A stretch of 64,000 nucleotides of DNA from Asterochloris sp. CNOR1 (taxonomy: Eukaryota > Chlorophyta > Trebouxiophyceae > Trebouxiales > Trebouxiaceae), in the NCBI GenBank assembly GCA_963969365.1, contig OZ017759.1, positions 2,418,001 to 2,482,000 of the forward strand, written 5' to 3'. A model generated the notes under the pieces. The model worked only from the letters and a program-made list of their open reading frames with translations. It searched no databases and was not told the DNA's origin. This document shows positions 47,301-57,500 of the stretch, one piece after another; the first letter of the stretch is position 1, and the number at the start of each line of letters is the position of its first letter. The translations under genes and the position numbers were made by a program.

Positions 47301-50300
47301 GTTCCCTGCCATGCTGCGCAGCAGGGCATCTGTGTCCAGGATCCCGACGACTGCGGCGTCCACAGCTGTGGCCGCTGAGCCCGCACTGTCATCCATCTGG
47401 CTAACGGGGCTGGCTGGCTCCTCATCCTCAGCTCCAGAGCCAGCGCGCTCTGCAGGCACAGGTGGAGCTGAGCAGATTCAAAGTCTGGCACAGCGGGATA
47501 TGCCATGAACATGCTGGGTGAGCTATTCCAGCGTCAGCGCGCGCTCCACTCTGTCCAAATGAGAAGGTCTGATGGGGGCCAATGGGGCTGGCTGCTCTCT
47601 CGTCCTCGGCTCTAACCTCAGTGGGCTCTGCAGGCATGGGGGACATTGGCAGATGCAGAGCTACTGCCCTCTGGCGGCTCAGGGCGGGCTTCAGAGGTGG
47701 AGGACCCTAACCTCCACAGCAAACACACTCTGCAGTTACATGAAGGCGGAAGAGACTGCAGAAACCGTGATCAGCGCTGCTAGACTTTGCCTGGGGCCGG
47801 CATGCTCGGCTGCACAGGCACTGCAACCAGCAGGCAGAGGGCCATGCAGCTGCAGAGACAATGCCCTCAGCAGACCCATGGCCGACAGTGGATTTTTGGG
47901 TGACCTGGCTGGTGAGGCTTCAGACCTGCTCGGGGTGCCTGCTTGCCACTGGACTGACTATAAAGGATTCAGAGCAGCTGAAAGCATGCTCTGTGGGCAG
48001 CTGCGTGTAAGGCGGATGCCCGGAGTTGTATTCTTGACCCATCAGGCCAAGTGCCCGGTCATCCAGTTCCCACAGCTGTGCCTGCTGATAGGGCTAAGTG
48101 CCTTGTTGGGGCAAGCAGTGAGCATTGTATTGCTTGAAGCTTAGTACTCAGACGATGCAAACGCAGAAGTACCAGTCAACGGTTCTCCTCTCTGCAGCGC
48201 CTGGCCCACCTGCTGCAGCTGCCTGCTCCTCAAAGTCCAGCTCCGCGTCTGTGTTGTGCAGCTGCACATCCCCGGGGACTGCCGCGGCGCCGCTGGCTGC
48301 CCCGTACTCCACCGCCCCCACTGCGCTCTCCAGGTTGGACCGCGCCGCGCACGACAGGCGCAGGACGTCCACCCCTGGATCTGCGCCAGAGGGCTGGGAC
48401 TGCAGGACAGCGGCGGCCAAGCTGCCGCTGGGCAGCGCGGGGGCCTGCTGCGCCTGCAGACCATTGCGCTCGATGAAAGCCTGCAGCAGAGTCAACGGGT
48501 CACTTGGTTGACACATGCATTGACATGCGTGATGCATGCCATCAGATGAGCCGCCTCCATTTCAAGGGCCGGAAGCACAAGCTGGCAAGCTGCTCATGTC
48601 AGGCTGCTTGCAGTGTGGGGAAGCAGAGGCAGGCAGAGGTGGGCTTTTCTCAAGAATTGCTGGAAGCAATGCTCCTGGTCAGTAGATGGAGCCAAGTGCC
48701 AGCTGGAGGCCTGGCACAGACTGACACACAGACAGGCTCCCACCTGCAGCATGGGCTCCGCAGGCAGGTCCCGCTCTGGGAGAGCTGTGTTCCAGAAGGG
48801 GTGGCTGCACAGCTCCTGCATGCAGCAGGGGCAGGCTGTCAGAACGGCGGCCTTCCCAAGCGCCCTCAGCCTAGACACGGGTGCCAGACAGGAGGCTTTC
48901 TGAGCTGTGCGAGTTCCACTGCAAAGTCCAGCGAGGTGACAGGCACCTGTCACAGGTCAGGCTGTCCTGGTCTGCGCTGGTACGCTGCAGGCTCCGGCAG
49001 CATTGCACATCAACTCCAGAGGATTTGATGAGAAGCAGGTGCCTTAAGAGGTGCCAATTGCTGCCAGAAGACTTTGGCTGAGAGGCAGACACCTGAGGAG
49101 GTCCCGTGTGCTGCCAGAAGGTTGGGCTGCTGGGCTGGCTGGTGCTCACCTTCCAGGATGCCCGCACTGCCGGATTCTTCTCCAGAAGGCGCTGTATGAG
49201 GTGGATGAAGTGCTCAGAGGCGCCTGCAGCACGAGAGGCAGCTATTCACCTAACAAAGATTTTAGCTTATTTGTCAATTGCGCATATGAAGGCCAGCCGC
49301 AATGTGCAGGGGTTGCCGTTGGTGCTCCCTGCAGCTCCCTGCCAGCAGGCAGGGGTGTTGGCCACCCCCAGCAAACAGTAACTTCCTGATGAGACCTGCA
49401 GCTCCCTGCTAGCAGCCAAAGGTACTGGCCACTCCTAGTAAACGACAACTTAAAATATTGATGGGGCATCCGCCACAATGCAGTCTGCTCAAGCCTGTGC
49501 ACGCCTGCATGTGACATAACAGCTTCTGATATGTGATGCTGCTGGGGCTGTGGCTGACGTGCCAATGACGAGGTCGAAACAGAGAGCAAGCAGCGACACC
49601 CCAACACAAACGAAAGATGGTGCTGGTTACAGTGGCCAGTAGGCAGGTAGCATTCCCTTCCACTGCCTTCTGCCCGCCAATCAACGGTGAATTAGCGGTC
49701 CTGATCAGTGCAGATGGCTCTTGTTTGTTTACTGCATCTGCAACTTGTTCATCTTCTGGCAGAGGCGCTGGCTCTGTGGCCAGGAAGTCGTTGGCCCAGT
49801 GGACAGACGAGGAGCTGACAAAGGGCGGCTTGCCGGCCGCGCATTCATATAGCTCTCATCAACTCACTGCATGTGCATGACCCACACCTTCTGGCAGAGG
49901 CGCCGGCTCCGTGGCCAGGATATCGTTGACCAGGTGGGTGAGCGAGGAGCTGACAAAGGGCGGCCTGCCGGCAGCGCACTCGTACAGCACGCACCCCAGC
50001 GCCCACAGGTCGGAGGCTGTGGAGTGGGTGGACCCGTCCTGGAACAGCTCGGGGGCCATGTAGCAGGGGGTACCATGCTTGGCCTGCAGGCAAGAAATAC
50101 AGTTATCTGCGAAGGCGCTGCCCCTGGCTGTCTGGAAGAGCTTGGGGCTCAACAGGCACTGCATGGGTCTGCAGAGCAGGTCACAGCCTGCTCAATTCTG
50201 CAATGCCACCACAGCAGCATACAGAGGTGCAGGCACTACAACCGTGATCTGACCCTGCGAAGTCTGCTCAGCCTGACTGGTGGCATTGTCTGCAGGGGGC

Positions 50301-53207
50301 CTCAGTTCTGCCCAGCAAGTCAGCGGCACGGCACATCAGACTTAGCAATCCCTGAACAAAACGCAGCATTGTTGGCATCACCCTTGCAGTCACATATTGT
50401 TCTTTGGCAATTGCTGGTGTGTTCCCAACAGCGGCAGCTGCTGCAGGGGACCTTGCTGGCGTCCAGGAGACTCTGTGGGAGGCCAAGGAAGGCATAGCAA
50501 TCATTGCAGCCCTTTGAAACACGATGCCCCTGCTGGTGTTGAGGCCTGACAGGCCAGCAGCTGCAGTGTGACAGCAGCACACCCCCCCAAATTACATAGA
50601 TGTGACCACAGCCACAGTCAAAGTCCAGTAGCTGCACTGTGACGGCTGCACCTAGCCCCAAAGCTACACATTTGTGCCCACAGCCTCACGGATGGCCATC
50701 ACAGCAGGGGAGTCTTGTCCTCACACAGCGCCTTTCAATACCAACACCAGCAGCACAGGCAGGACAAGCTCCAAAGCCGCCCAGTGCACGGCGCTCCAAA
50801 CTCTCAGGTTCTAAAGCCCTAAATCACTCACCGACGGCAGCTGCTGCAAGGGCGTCTTATTGATGTCTGAGAGACGCCGAGAGAGCCCAAATCCGCCCAG
50901 CTTGATGCGCCCATTCTCGTCCAACAGGATGTTACTCGGCTTCAGGTCGCAGTAGATGACGCTGCTGGCGTGCAGGTACTGGATGGAGATGACCTGCAAG
51001 GCTGACATGCATAGGTGAGCTACACATGCCGTAAGGCAGGACAGCCATTTGGCTGCAGCCAGTGGGCAGCTGCTGGATGCTGCTGGCGCGTAGGTACTGG
51101 ACAGGGACGACCTACAAGGCTGACACGCACAAGGCAAAGACTGTTTGTCTGTGTCCCAAGCCCAATGTCTGGCGTGATGAAGCCCTCTCCGGCCTTCCAC
51201 GGCAAAGCATGGTCATGCACCTTTGCTGCACTTTGTGCTGCAGTCATGGCGGCAGCCGTGGCGGGTGGCATTGGTGCCATCACACAAGTGTCTACCGCCA
51301 CACATCGTGCCAGTCCAGCTGCATTGCTGGTGGCGGTGGTGTTCTGAGGCAGGCTGTGTTTTGCTTGTGTAGGTCCTCGCACAATTTCACTGCCTGCTGA
51401 GGGTACTGGCATTTCTATCAGTACCAGAAGAGGTCTCAGCAGCTCACCAGGTCACGTGCAAGGTCGTGAATGGAGGCCTCCGGCAGGCGCATGTCCTGGC
51501 GCAGCAGCGACATGAGGTCTCCCCCGACGCAGTACTCCAGAATGAGCCACAGGTGGTTGCTGGTCTCATACCTGCAGCCACAGAGGACACTAGGGAGCCA
51601 TCACACTATGTCCCTTTCTTGTCGCAGAGCGGCTGCTGCTTTTGCTGTTCATCCCTTCAGGGGTGTCTGACCCTTGATTGCCAAGGTCTGCTGTGCTCTG
51701 CTGCTCCTGACTGATAAGGCCGCCCCAGCCTGCTGGCAAGTGCCACTGGCAGTCTGATGTCACCCAGTGAGAAGCCATGCAGGCACACAGCAGGCTGTCA
51801 CCTGAGCAGCTGCAGCGTCATGCAGGAAGCAAACACCTGGTGCAGCCAGCAAGCTCGCCAGCCAGCTGCCGCATGTGGCACCATCTGTTGGCAGAGGTGC
51901 CTGCACACATTTGGACAGGGGCCAACAACACTGCTCCCTGTGCTCACCAGGCATAGAATTTGAGGACGTTCTCATGGTCCAGCGCGTGCATTGTGCGGAC
52001 CTGCAGGCCAGGGCAGGAGAACCTTGACCGGTGGTGGACACCTGTGTGAAAATGCAGCCCTGTGTGGGCACTTTGAACAGCATCGGCCTGCCAGCCAGCA
52101 GATGTTGACCTCCTCACAGCCCCTGGTGGCCTGGTATAATTCAGCCGCCTGCAAGCTGAGCTTGCCAACCAAGCCGACCGACATCGCCGGCAGGCACCAC
52201 AGCTGAGTTCCCCGTGCCGCTGGGCTGTGGGAATTTGCAAGCATGCATTCATCCAGCAGGCTGACACTGCTGACAGGTCCCTCACTTGTGCAGCATGAAC
52301 AAGTCTGCCATGTGGGGGGTAAGCTCTGTGTCACGCCCAAATCAGCACATTAGCCATGAGGAGCCGTCAGAAGCCACACCACAACATCAGCAACCTCAAG
52401 CTGCCCCCTGAGCCTTGATGCATCAGGTGGTGAATACCTGTCTTGAGGCAGCACAGACAGCCTCAGCCAGAATAAGAAGAGCAGCACCTATGTTGACAGG
52501 CAGCTTGGCCCTTGCATCATGCGGGCACGTGGGCCGCCATGGAATACTGCTGCAGGCAGAATGCTGCTGCTGCCCATTTGTGCGGCTGCTGTGCAGGCAA
52601 GGCTTGGCCCTTGCATCATGCAGGCAGGCAGCCTTCCAACCTCCTGCAGGCCTTGTGCCCCAGGACTTTGCTTGATAACTCTTTCACGCATTTCTTGAAG
52701 GCTTTAGAACCCCTGCCAGCACGGATGCCTGCAGCCCCACTTCAGCTGCCAACAGGCTTTATCTCTTGCAGCGTCTCTCCCTCCTGCCATACAGTGATAC
52801 TGCGAGGGTATGCAGCCTTGCTGGCCATGAACCTTGCTGGCCATGAACCACTGCTCGCAGGCACCCAGATGAGCTCCCACCTCCTGCAGCACCCGTGCCT
52901 TCTGCGACTTGTCCACGCTCTTGATGGCATAGTACTGGATGGTCTTCTTCTTGCGGCCCTTGTACACGACTGAGTGCTTCCCGCGTCCGATGGCTTCATA
53001 GATGCTGCAGGCAGGAGGAGTGGGATCATCCCAGGTAGCTGCCTGTGAAGCAGTAGCTTGTCTGCTTGCTTGCCGTACCAGCATGCTGGCAGATTCTGCA
53101 GGCTATGAACGCTGCTACCATGTGTATAGTGCTGCTGCTGAAATGCCATGTCAACAGTTGCTTGGTCTCGTTGTCCAGCAGCCCCAAGCTCACTGGTACT
53201 GATTCAT
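35307..53207 (-). CDS. RUK: RUNKEL/ULK4-type protein (pseudo)kinase with ARM/HEAT repeats
   Basis: Minus-strand exons: 53207-53194, 53004-52881, 52000-51948, 51571-51448, 50993-50832, 50083-49888, 49223-49150, 48815-48744, 48480-48210, 47449-47291, 46566-46439, 45507-45409, 44941-44743, 44262-44153, 43883-43791, 43432-43207, 42531-42428, 41888-41739, 41256-41158, 40802-40590, 39895-39695, 38879-38698, 38149-38005, 37260-37147, 36583-36413, 35537-35307; 1237 residues. The kinase domain spans 1 to about 265, starting [14 protein letters not shown]. The 14-base first exon encodes MNQYH, restoring the known RUNKEL N-terminus. Lys33 (YAIK), Asp121 (YCDLKPSN) and CYMAPEL are kept. The DFG aspartate is Gly139 (LGGFGLS). 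The LIWH motif and many helical ARM-like repeats follow. Plant RUNKEL works in phragmoplast microtubule organisation during cytokinesis; animal ULK4 is a pseudokinase linked to cilia. An extra 24-base exon at 39268-39245 is possible. Confidence 0.9.
35530..35830 (-). repeat. RUK: Copies of the acceptor junction of the last RUNKEL exon
   Basis: The real boundary, GCCTGCCAGGCCGCCTGCAGCAG (plus strand, 35524-35546), recurs in decayed form near 35670-35700, 35750-35780 and 35830-35855 within the intron. Each has a C/G-rich GCCTGCn core followed by a minus-strand TGCAG. Confidence 0.6.
36540..36690 (-). repeat. RUK: Three copies of the acceptor junction of the exon 36413-36583
   Basis: The motif GCAGRCTGGGCAGCARRGCYRCACACTSC occurs at the real exon start (36541-36570) and twice more at about 36613 and 36656 in the upstream intron. 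The two intronic copies share GCAGGCTGGGCAGCAAGG. Confidence 0.75.
39300..39700 (-). repeat. RUK: Array of donor-junction copies of the exon 39695-39895
   Basis: The plus-strand pattern GCCCCACCTGCCCATCCA plus GCACAGCAGCT (real: 39690-39745) recurs near 39605-39650, 39525-39570, 39430-39475 and, most decayed, 39325-39350. Several copies keep a minus-strand GTGGGG/GTGGGC donor. Confidence 0.7.
39842..40300 (-). repeat. RUK: Four copies of the acceptor junction of the exon 39695-39895
   Basis: The real copy is 39842-39906, with CAGCTGGCTGTACTGGCACA and GAGCCCTGCAGGCACAGG. A close copy lies at 39968-40031, a diverged one at about 40120-40160 and another at about 40250-40295. Spacing is about 125-140 bases. 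Confidence 0.78.
41820..42050 (-). repeat. RUK: Tandem copy (115 bases) of the acceptor end of exon 41739-41888
   Basis: The block from GCGGGGAGCCCGCCCTCCAG through CTCCTCCTGCGCCAG to GAGTCAAGACTG is repeated at offset 115 (41947-42042). The copy has a few substitutions and small indels. The minus-strand acceptor CTGGCGCAG becomes TCTGGCGCAG in the copy and would still work. Confidence 0.8.
44505..44815 (-). repeat. RUK: Duplicated donor-side segment of exon 44743-44941
   Basis: The stretch GCAATGYAGGTTGCRTGGCGCACCAGCAGGCCCAGCACAGAGGCCA occurs in the exon at 44762-44808 and again in the following intron at 44514-44560. About 45 bases are nearly identical, followed by divergence. Confidence 0.85.
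45475..45925 (-). repeat. RUK: Recent three-unit tandem repeat of about 200 bases at a RUNKEL acceptor
   Basis: Units start at 45478, 45677 and 45892 with GCTGGGAGCACTTGAGCATC. Over the first 35 bases the second unit is identical to the real exon end and acceptor (exon 45409-45507). The rest of each unit (CTTCCCCCTGAGTC, GCAAGGTAGCAGGGCAAC, CTGCCTCTGAGTCTATCAT) is also conserved. The third unit is more diverged. Confidence 0.92.
47560..47650 (-). repeat. RUK: Decayed copy of the acceptor and start of exon 47291-47449
   Basis: The intronic stretch AATGGGGCTGGCTGCTCTCT followed by CGTCCTCGGCTCTAAC and TCTGCAGGCA mirrors 47402-47456 of the exon and its acceptor. Offset is about 182 bases. Confidence 0.75.
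49753..49853 (-). pseudogene. RUK: Partial copy of a RUNKEL kinase exon, still open in frame
   Basis: One hundred bases match 49888-49988 of the functional exon at about 83 percent by direct count. On the minus strand it reads [14 protein letters not shown] and ends [11 protein letters not shown] without a stop. The matching donor GTGTGG is replaced by ATGAAC, and the upstream part of the exon is missing, so it is not a complete alternative exon. Confidence 0.8.
50955..51130 (-). repeat. RUK: Duplicated acceptor junction of the RUNKEL catalytic-loop exon
   Basis: The segment GACGCTGCTGGCGTGCAGGT then ACTGGATGGAGATGACCTGCAAGGCTGACA (50957-51006) has a copy at about 51077-51126 in the preceding intron. 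The copy's acceptor is altered (CTACAAGG). Confidence 0.78.
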
Positions 53208-54580
53208 CTACTAGGCCGCAGAGCACTGCCCTTGGCAGGCGCATCTGCGCCAAGTTTGGCCAGCTTCTATTCCACTGGACGGCTGTGGGTTCTGCGTTGG
53301 CACTCCACAGCGGTTTCTAATGGTGGCTGTCTGTGTGCAGCCAAATAGAGTCAATGCTGCAGTGCTTGTCCGAGCATGATCAGCCTGGTGGTCCAGCACC
53401 GAGCATTTGTGTTCAAGTACTGACCGGGTCTGGATGTGGGTGATCAGATGCAATTAGGCAGGCAGCAGATGGTGAATGCCACTTCGCGGTCAATGCCACT
53501 TACTTCGCCTTCTTGCCAACCTTGCTGATATATATACCATTAGGATACAGTTCAGGGGAGATGTCCTTTCAGGGCAAGACAGGTGCGGTCGCTGCCTTTG
53601 CGTCATACCTCGGAGGGCCTACCTCCCCACAGCACAGCTGAAGATCTCACAGGTGGTACAGCATTGGCTCTTATTACAGCTGTCACTGTTCCAGGCGCCT
53701 TACAGGACACTGTCAGCAGTGCTGCATGTGAACGGCCCACGATGCATGCATGTAGCCTAGACAGGCTGCAATGCTTACAGCCTCAAGGGCTGAAGGAGCC
53801 TCCTGCTTTGAGCCAGGTCACAGTAGCTGAGGCTGCATCCACGCTGAGCTAGTTGCTGCCATTCAACCCCTTTGCCTCTCACAGGCCTCCAGCTCTGGCA
53901 TAGAGGCTGCATTTGCTGTGCCCGGCTCCTGACCAAGCCACCGCCGCCAAGATGCGCTGACCAGCACTGCAGTGGCCCCTTCACCTGCTTGTTCAAAGTA
54001 TGCTGAGCCCTCTTGAGTCATCACTCAGAGTGCTTGAGACGCTGGGCTCTTGCCCCACTGCGCAGAAAAGCATCCAGCAGACTCTCACCCCAACACTGAT
54101 GAGTTGCAGCAGGAAGGCAGGGACCTTCACTTCACAACTCCTGACATGCCAAGGTCTCAATCAAGAAGCATGACAGTCTTGTTCTTACAGCTGTACAATA
54201 GCACCGTCCTTTCACTTTCCGTGTATGTGTGGGCGCAGAGTGTGGATCTTGTACCGGTAAGGGTTCTGGAACCTATGTAGGTCAGAGCTCTGCGGCGCTC
54301 ACGTCCTGATCAGCAACGGCTAGGTATTCCGATCGAATCGAATTTGGAATTCAGCTTGCTCTGAGATCAGAGCATCCTTGTGCCAGGCAAGTGAAAAATC
54401 ACAAGGCTGTCACCAGACAAGCCAGCAGCCTTGGGGAGACATGCGTCTGCAGCTCTGCTGTGCGATTCTGCTCCCTCTTTGGCATCAGACATGCATAGAT
54501 GCTGGATCCTGCACTGCCATGGCTGATGCCATATATGTTGACTGCAGGCAGAGTTTGGAGCAGACGGCTCTGCAGAAGCC
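53208..54580. promoter_or_regulatory. Divergent promoter region between RUNKEL and EF1B-gamma genes
   Basis: The two genes are transcribed away from this 1.4-kb stretch, so it contains both promoters and 5' UTRs. An acceptor-like CTGCAG eight bases before the EF1B-gamma ATG suggests a 5' UTR intron for that gene. No coding exon was recognised. Confidence 0.4.
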
Positions 54581-57500
54581 ATGGGCTTCACCCTGTGGAC
54601 AAGTCCCAACAATAAGAATGCCTATAAGGCGCTCATCACAGCGCAGTATGTGGGGGTGAAGGTGGACGTGCCTGCCGGATTTGAATTCGGCAAGACGAAC
54701 AAGTCCCCAGAGTTCTTGAAGAAGAATCCCAACGGCAAGGTGGGCCTGGCCGCTGTGGTTCTCTCGTAGCTTATCACCAGTCTGGCAGCATGCAGACATG
54801 TGCTCTGGAGACAGCAGCCTTCCAGCTGCTGTGGCAATCAGCGGTCAGGTGCAGTCAGAGTAGCATGTGAGGTCAGACTGCTGCACAAGACATGGTCAGC
54901 AGCCTGCTCTTGGCACCAGCTCAGGGCAAGTGCTTGGCCACAGGTGGTGGACCAAATCGTGATTGTAGGCATAAGTTTGTGCGCAGAGGCTTTTTTGGGT
55001 TCTGACCTACAGCCATGGGCAGTGTGGTGGCCATCTTCATTTTCAGTCTCCTGCATGGCAGCGCACTTGACTTCCTGTGTCACATGGCTGCAGTGCCTGT
55101 CTTCTACAGAGCAGGGCAGCCCTGACATTTGGAGACGCTGGGTGGTGTGCCCTGTGAGTGCAGGGTTCACTGGTCACTGTACCCCAGGGAGCTGTACCAT
55201 GTCAGACCTGATCTGACCTGACCCACGAGGCACCATGCGCATGCGCTGGCCGCTTAGCAGCAACGCCACGTCCTTGTGCACAGTCCCTGACATGTACGAT
55301 TTTCCTGCTGCGCAGATTCCCCTGCTGGACACCCCTCAGGGCTCAGTCTGGGAGAGCAACGCCATTGCGCGGTATCTCGCCCGCCAGGCAGACAAGGGTC
55401 TCTTTGGCAAGACACGCATTGACGAGGTCAGCCCGGCGCATGCATCTGCTGCTTCCCTGCCTGAAAGCTGTGGAGGCCGCACATCAGTGATGTCAGGTCA
55501 GCGCCTGTGCTGCTGACCTGCTCTGGAGCTTTGAAGGCGCTCATGATACGGGTGAGACCAGCAGTTCCTCTGTTGTTGACCTGCTGACTGGCTTTGCTTG
55601 CCTATGATCAAGGTCAGCCCGGCATCTGCCTCTGCTGCTGAAGTGCGCACAAAGCTGTGGACCTGCTCAACTTCAGGTCAGCCTAGCATTTGCGTCTGCT
55701 GCTGACCAACTTGGAGCTGCCAAGCTTGGCCAGTCGATACCTGCACTGCAACTGGAGCTTGGCCAGTCGATTCCTGCACTGCAACTGGAGCAGCCCACAG
55801 CACTAAATGCGTGCTGTGCTACTTCAAAGAGCCACAGTCATGCTGGGGGCCTGTCAGCTGCGCCAGAGGGTTGGAAACATCACAAAAGTCTTGGCCAATG
55901 TGTGATGCTGTTGGAGCACATTGCAATTCAATGGCCTAGCCTGCTGCTGGACACTGAACACATAGCTGTGGATGGGTGCCTTCAGCAGCCGTCTAATCTC
56001 AGCCTCTTGGGCAGGTGTTTTTGATCTGCTGCAAGTCCACATGAGCGGAGGACTGCTCCAGCCACCTCTTCTGTGAAGGAGGACCTTGCTCGACAGCTCT
56101 TTCTCTCTGCTGCTGCAGGCCCACGTGGAGCAGTGGATTGACTTCTCAACCACAGCTGTGGATGCGCCACTGTGCTCCTGGGTGTACCCCCTGCTGGGCT
56201 TCATGCCCTTTGACAAAAAGGTGGGTGGGGCGCTACAGAAACAAGGTCTGGTACAGAATCTGATGGGCTTGGAAAACCCCATTGTGTTCCTATATGAGGG
56301 CTTTTCCGGCAGTGCTGCACAGCAAGAAGCATGCTTGGAACCCGTGCCAGCTCCATCTCATGTGCGGCTGCTGTAGGCAGCCAAGGTAGTGGTAAGGAAG
56401 GCCTTGAATCCACTAGAGTTTGTTGGGCACATGTCGGATGTTGCAGAAGAGGGAGGCGGCCGATCCAGCTGTTAGTGCAGCCTCCACTGCGTTGAATACA
56501 GTTGCACTGAGCTGGTGATCTGACTGCTGCAGAGGGGGGCCTTGGCTGCGGTGGCTGTCAGGCAGGTCCTGAAGGGTTTCACTGCACTGAATGTGTCCCT
56601 GGCTGCTGCAGAAGGAGGAGGCAGCCGAGACAGCTGTCAGGCAGAGTCTAAAGACGCTGGAGACCTATTTGAGCAGCCGCACCTTCCTGATCGGGGAGCG
56701 GGTGACGTTGGCCGACATTGTGGGCGTCTGCAACCTCCTCAACGGCTTCACAAATGTGGGTTGTCGAGGTTCATAGCCCTTCAAAGTGCAAGTCTGTGTT
56801 GGGACAGGGAGGCCCTGCGGAGACACTGGCAAGCATGTGGGCATCCGCATGTACTCATCGCATGATGGCGAAATGCTGAGCCGCTCAGGCTGCATGGCTC
56901 CCTCTGTACATTGTCTTACTGCCGGAAGTACTGCAGCCAAACAATGATGGCGCTGGTGTACCTTATGCATACGTCTGTCATTTTTCAGTGGCTTCCAGAT
57001 GGTGAGCACTGAGGCTGCATGCCCATCCGCACACCGCTGCACTGCTCCAGCAGTCCACCAGAATTCACTGCATGCTGGCAAGCAGACTGGAATCTTGCAC
57101 CCTGCTCAGCGGCTCGAAGTCGGTGAGTCAAGGTTTCAGGGCCTGCAGAGTGTCAGCCTGTGAGGTGCGGGTTCCCACACAGCACGCTGTGCCTTGTCCA
57201 GCACATTCAGCAGCCTTGCACAGCCTGGCTGCAAGGCTCCATCTGTATCTGCTCAGCCTATCTCAGCAAAACCAAAGGTGGTGCAGTCAGATATCATGGG
57301 CGCTTCAAGGTGGCGAGCCCTGCACATTGTCGCCGCTTCAAACCTTATTGACACCAAACTCACTCTAAACTTATTGCAAAGAGCCCAGGTGACCGCCTGG
57401 CAGGCGCCCTCAACCTGCTCCATGGCTTTCAAGCTGTGCTTGGCATGGCTGCAATGCCCCATTTGCACTGCATTGCTAAAGCAACACTGCAGAGCTCACT

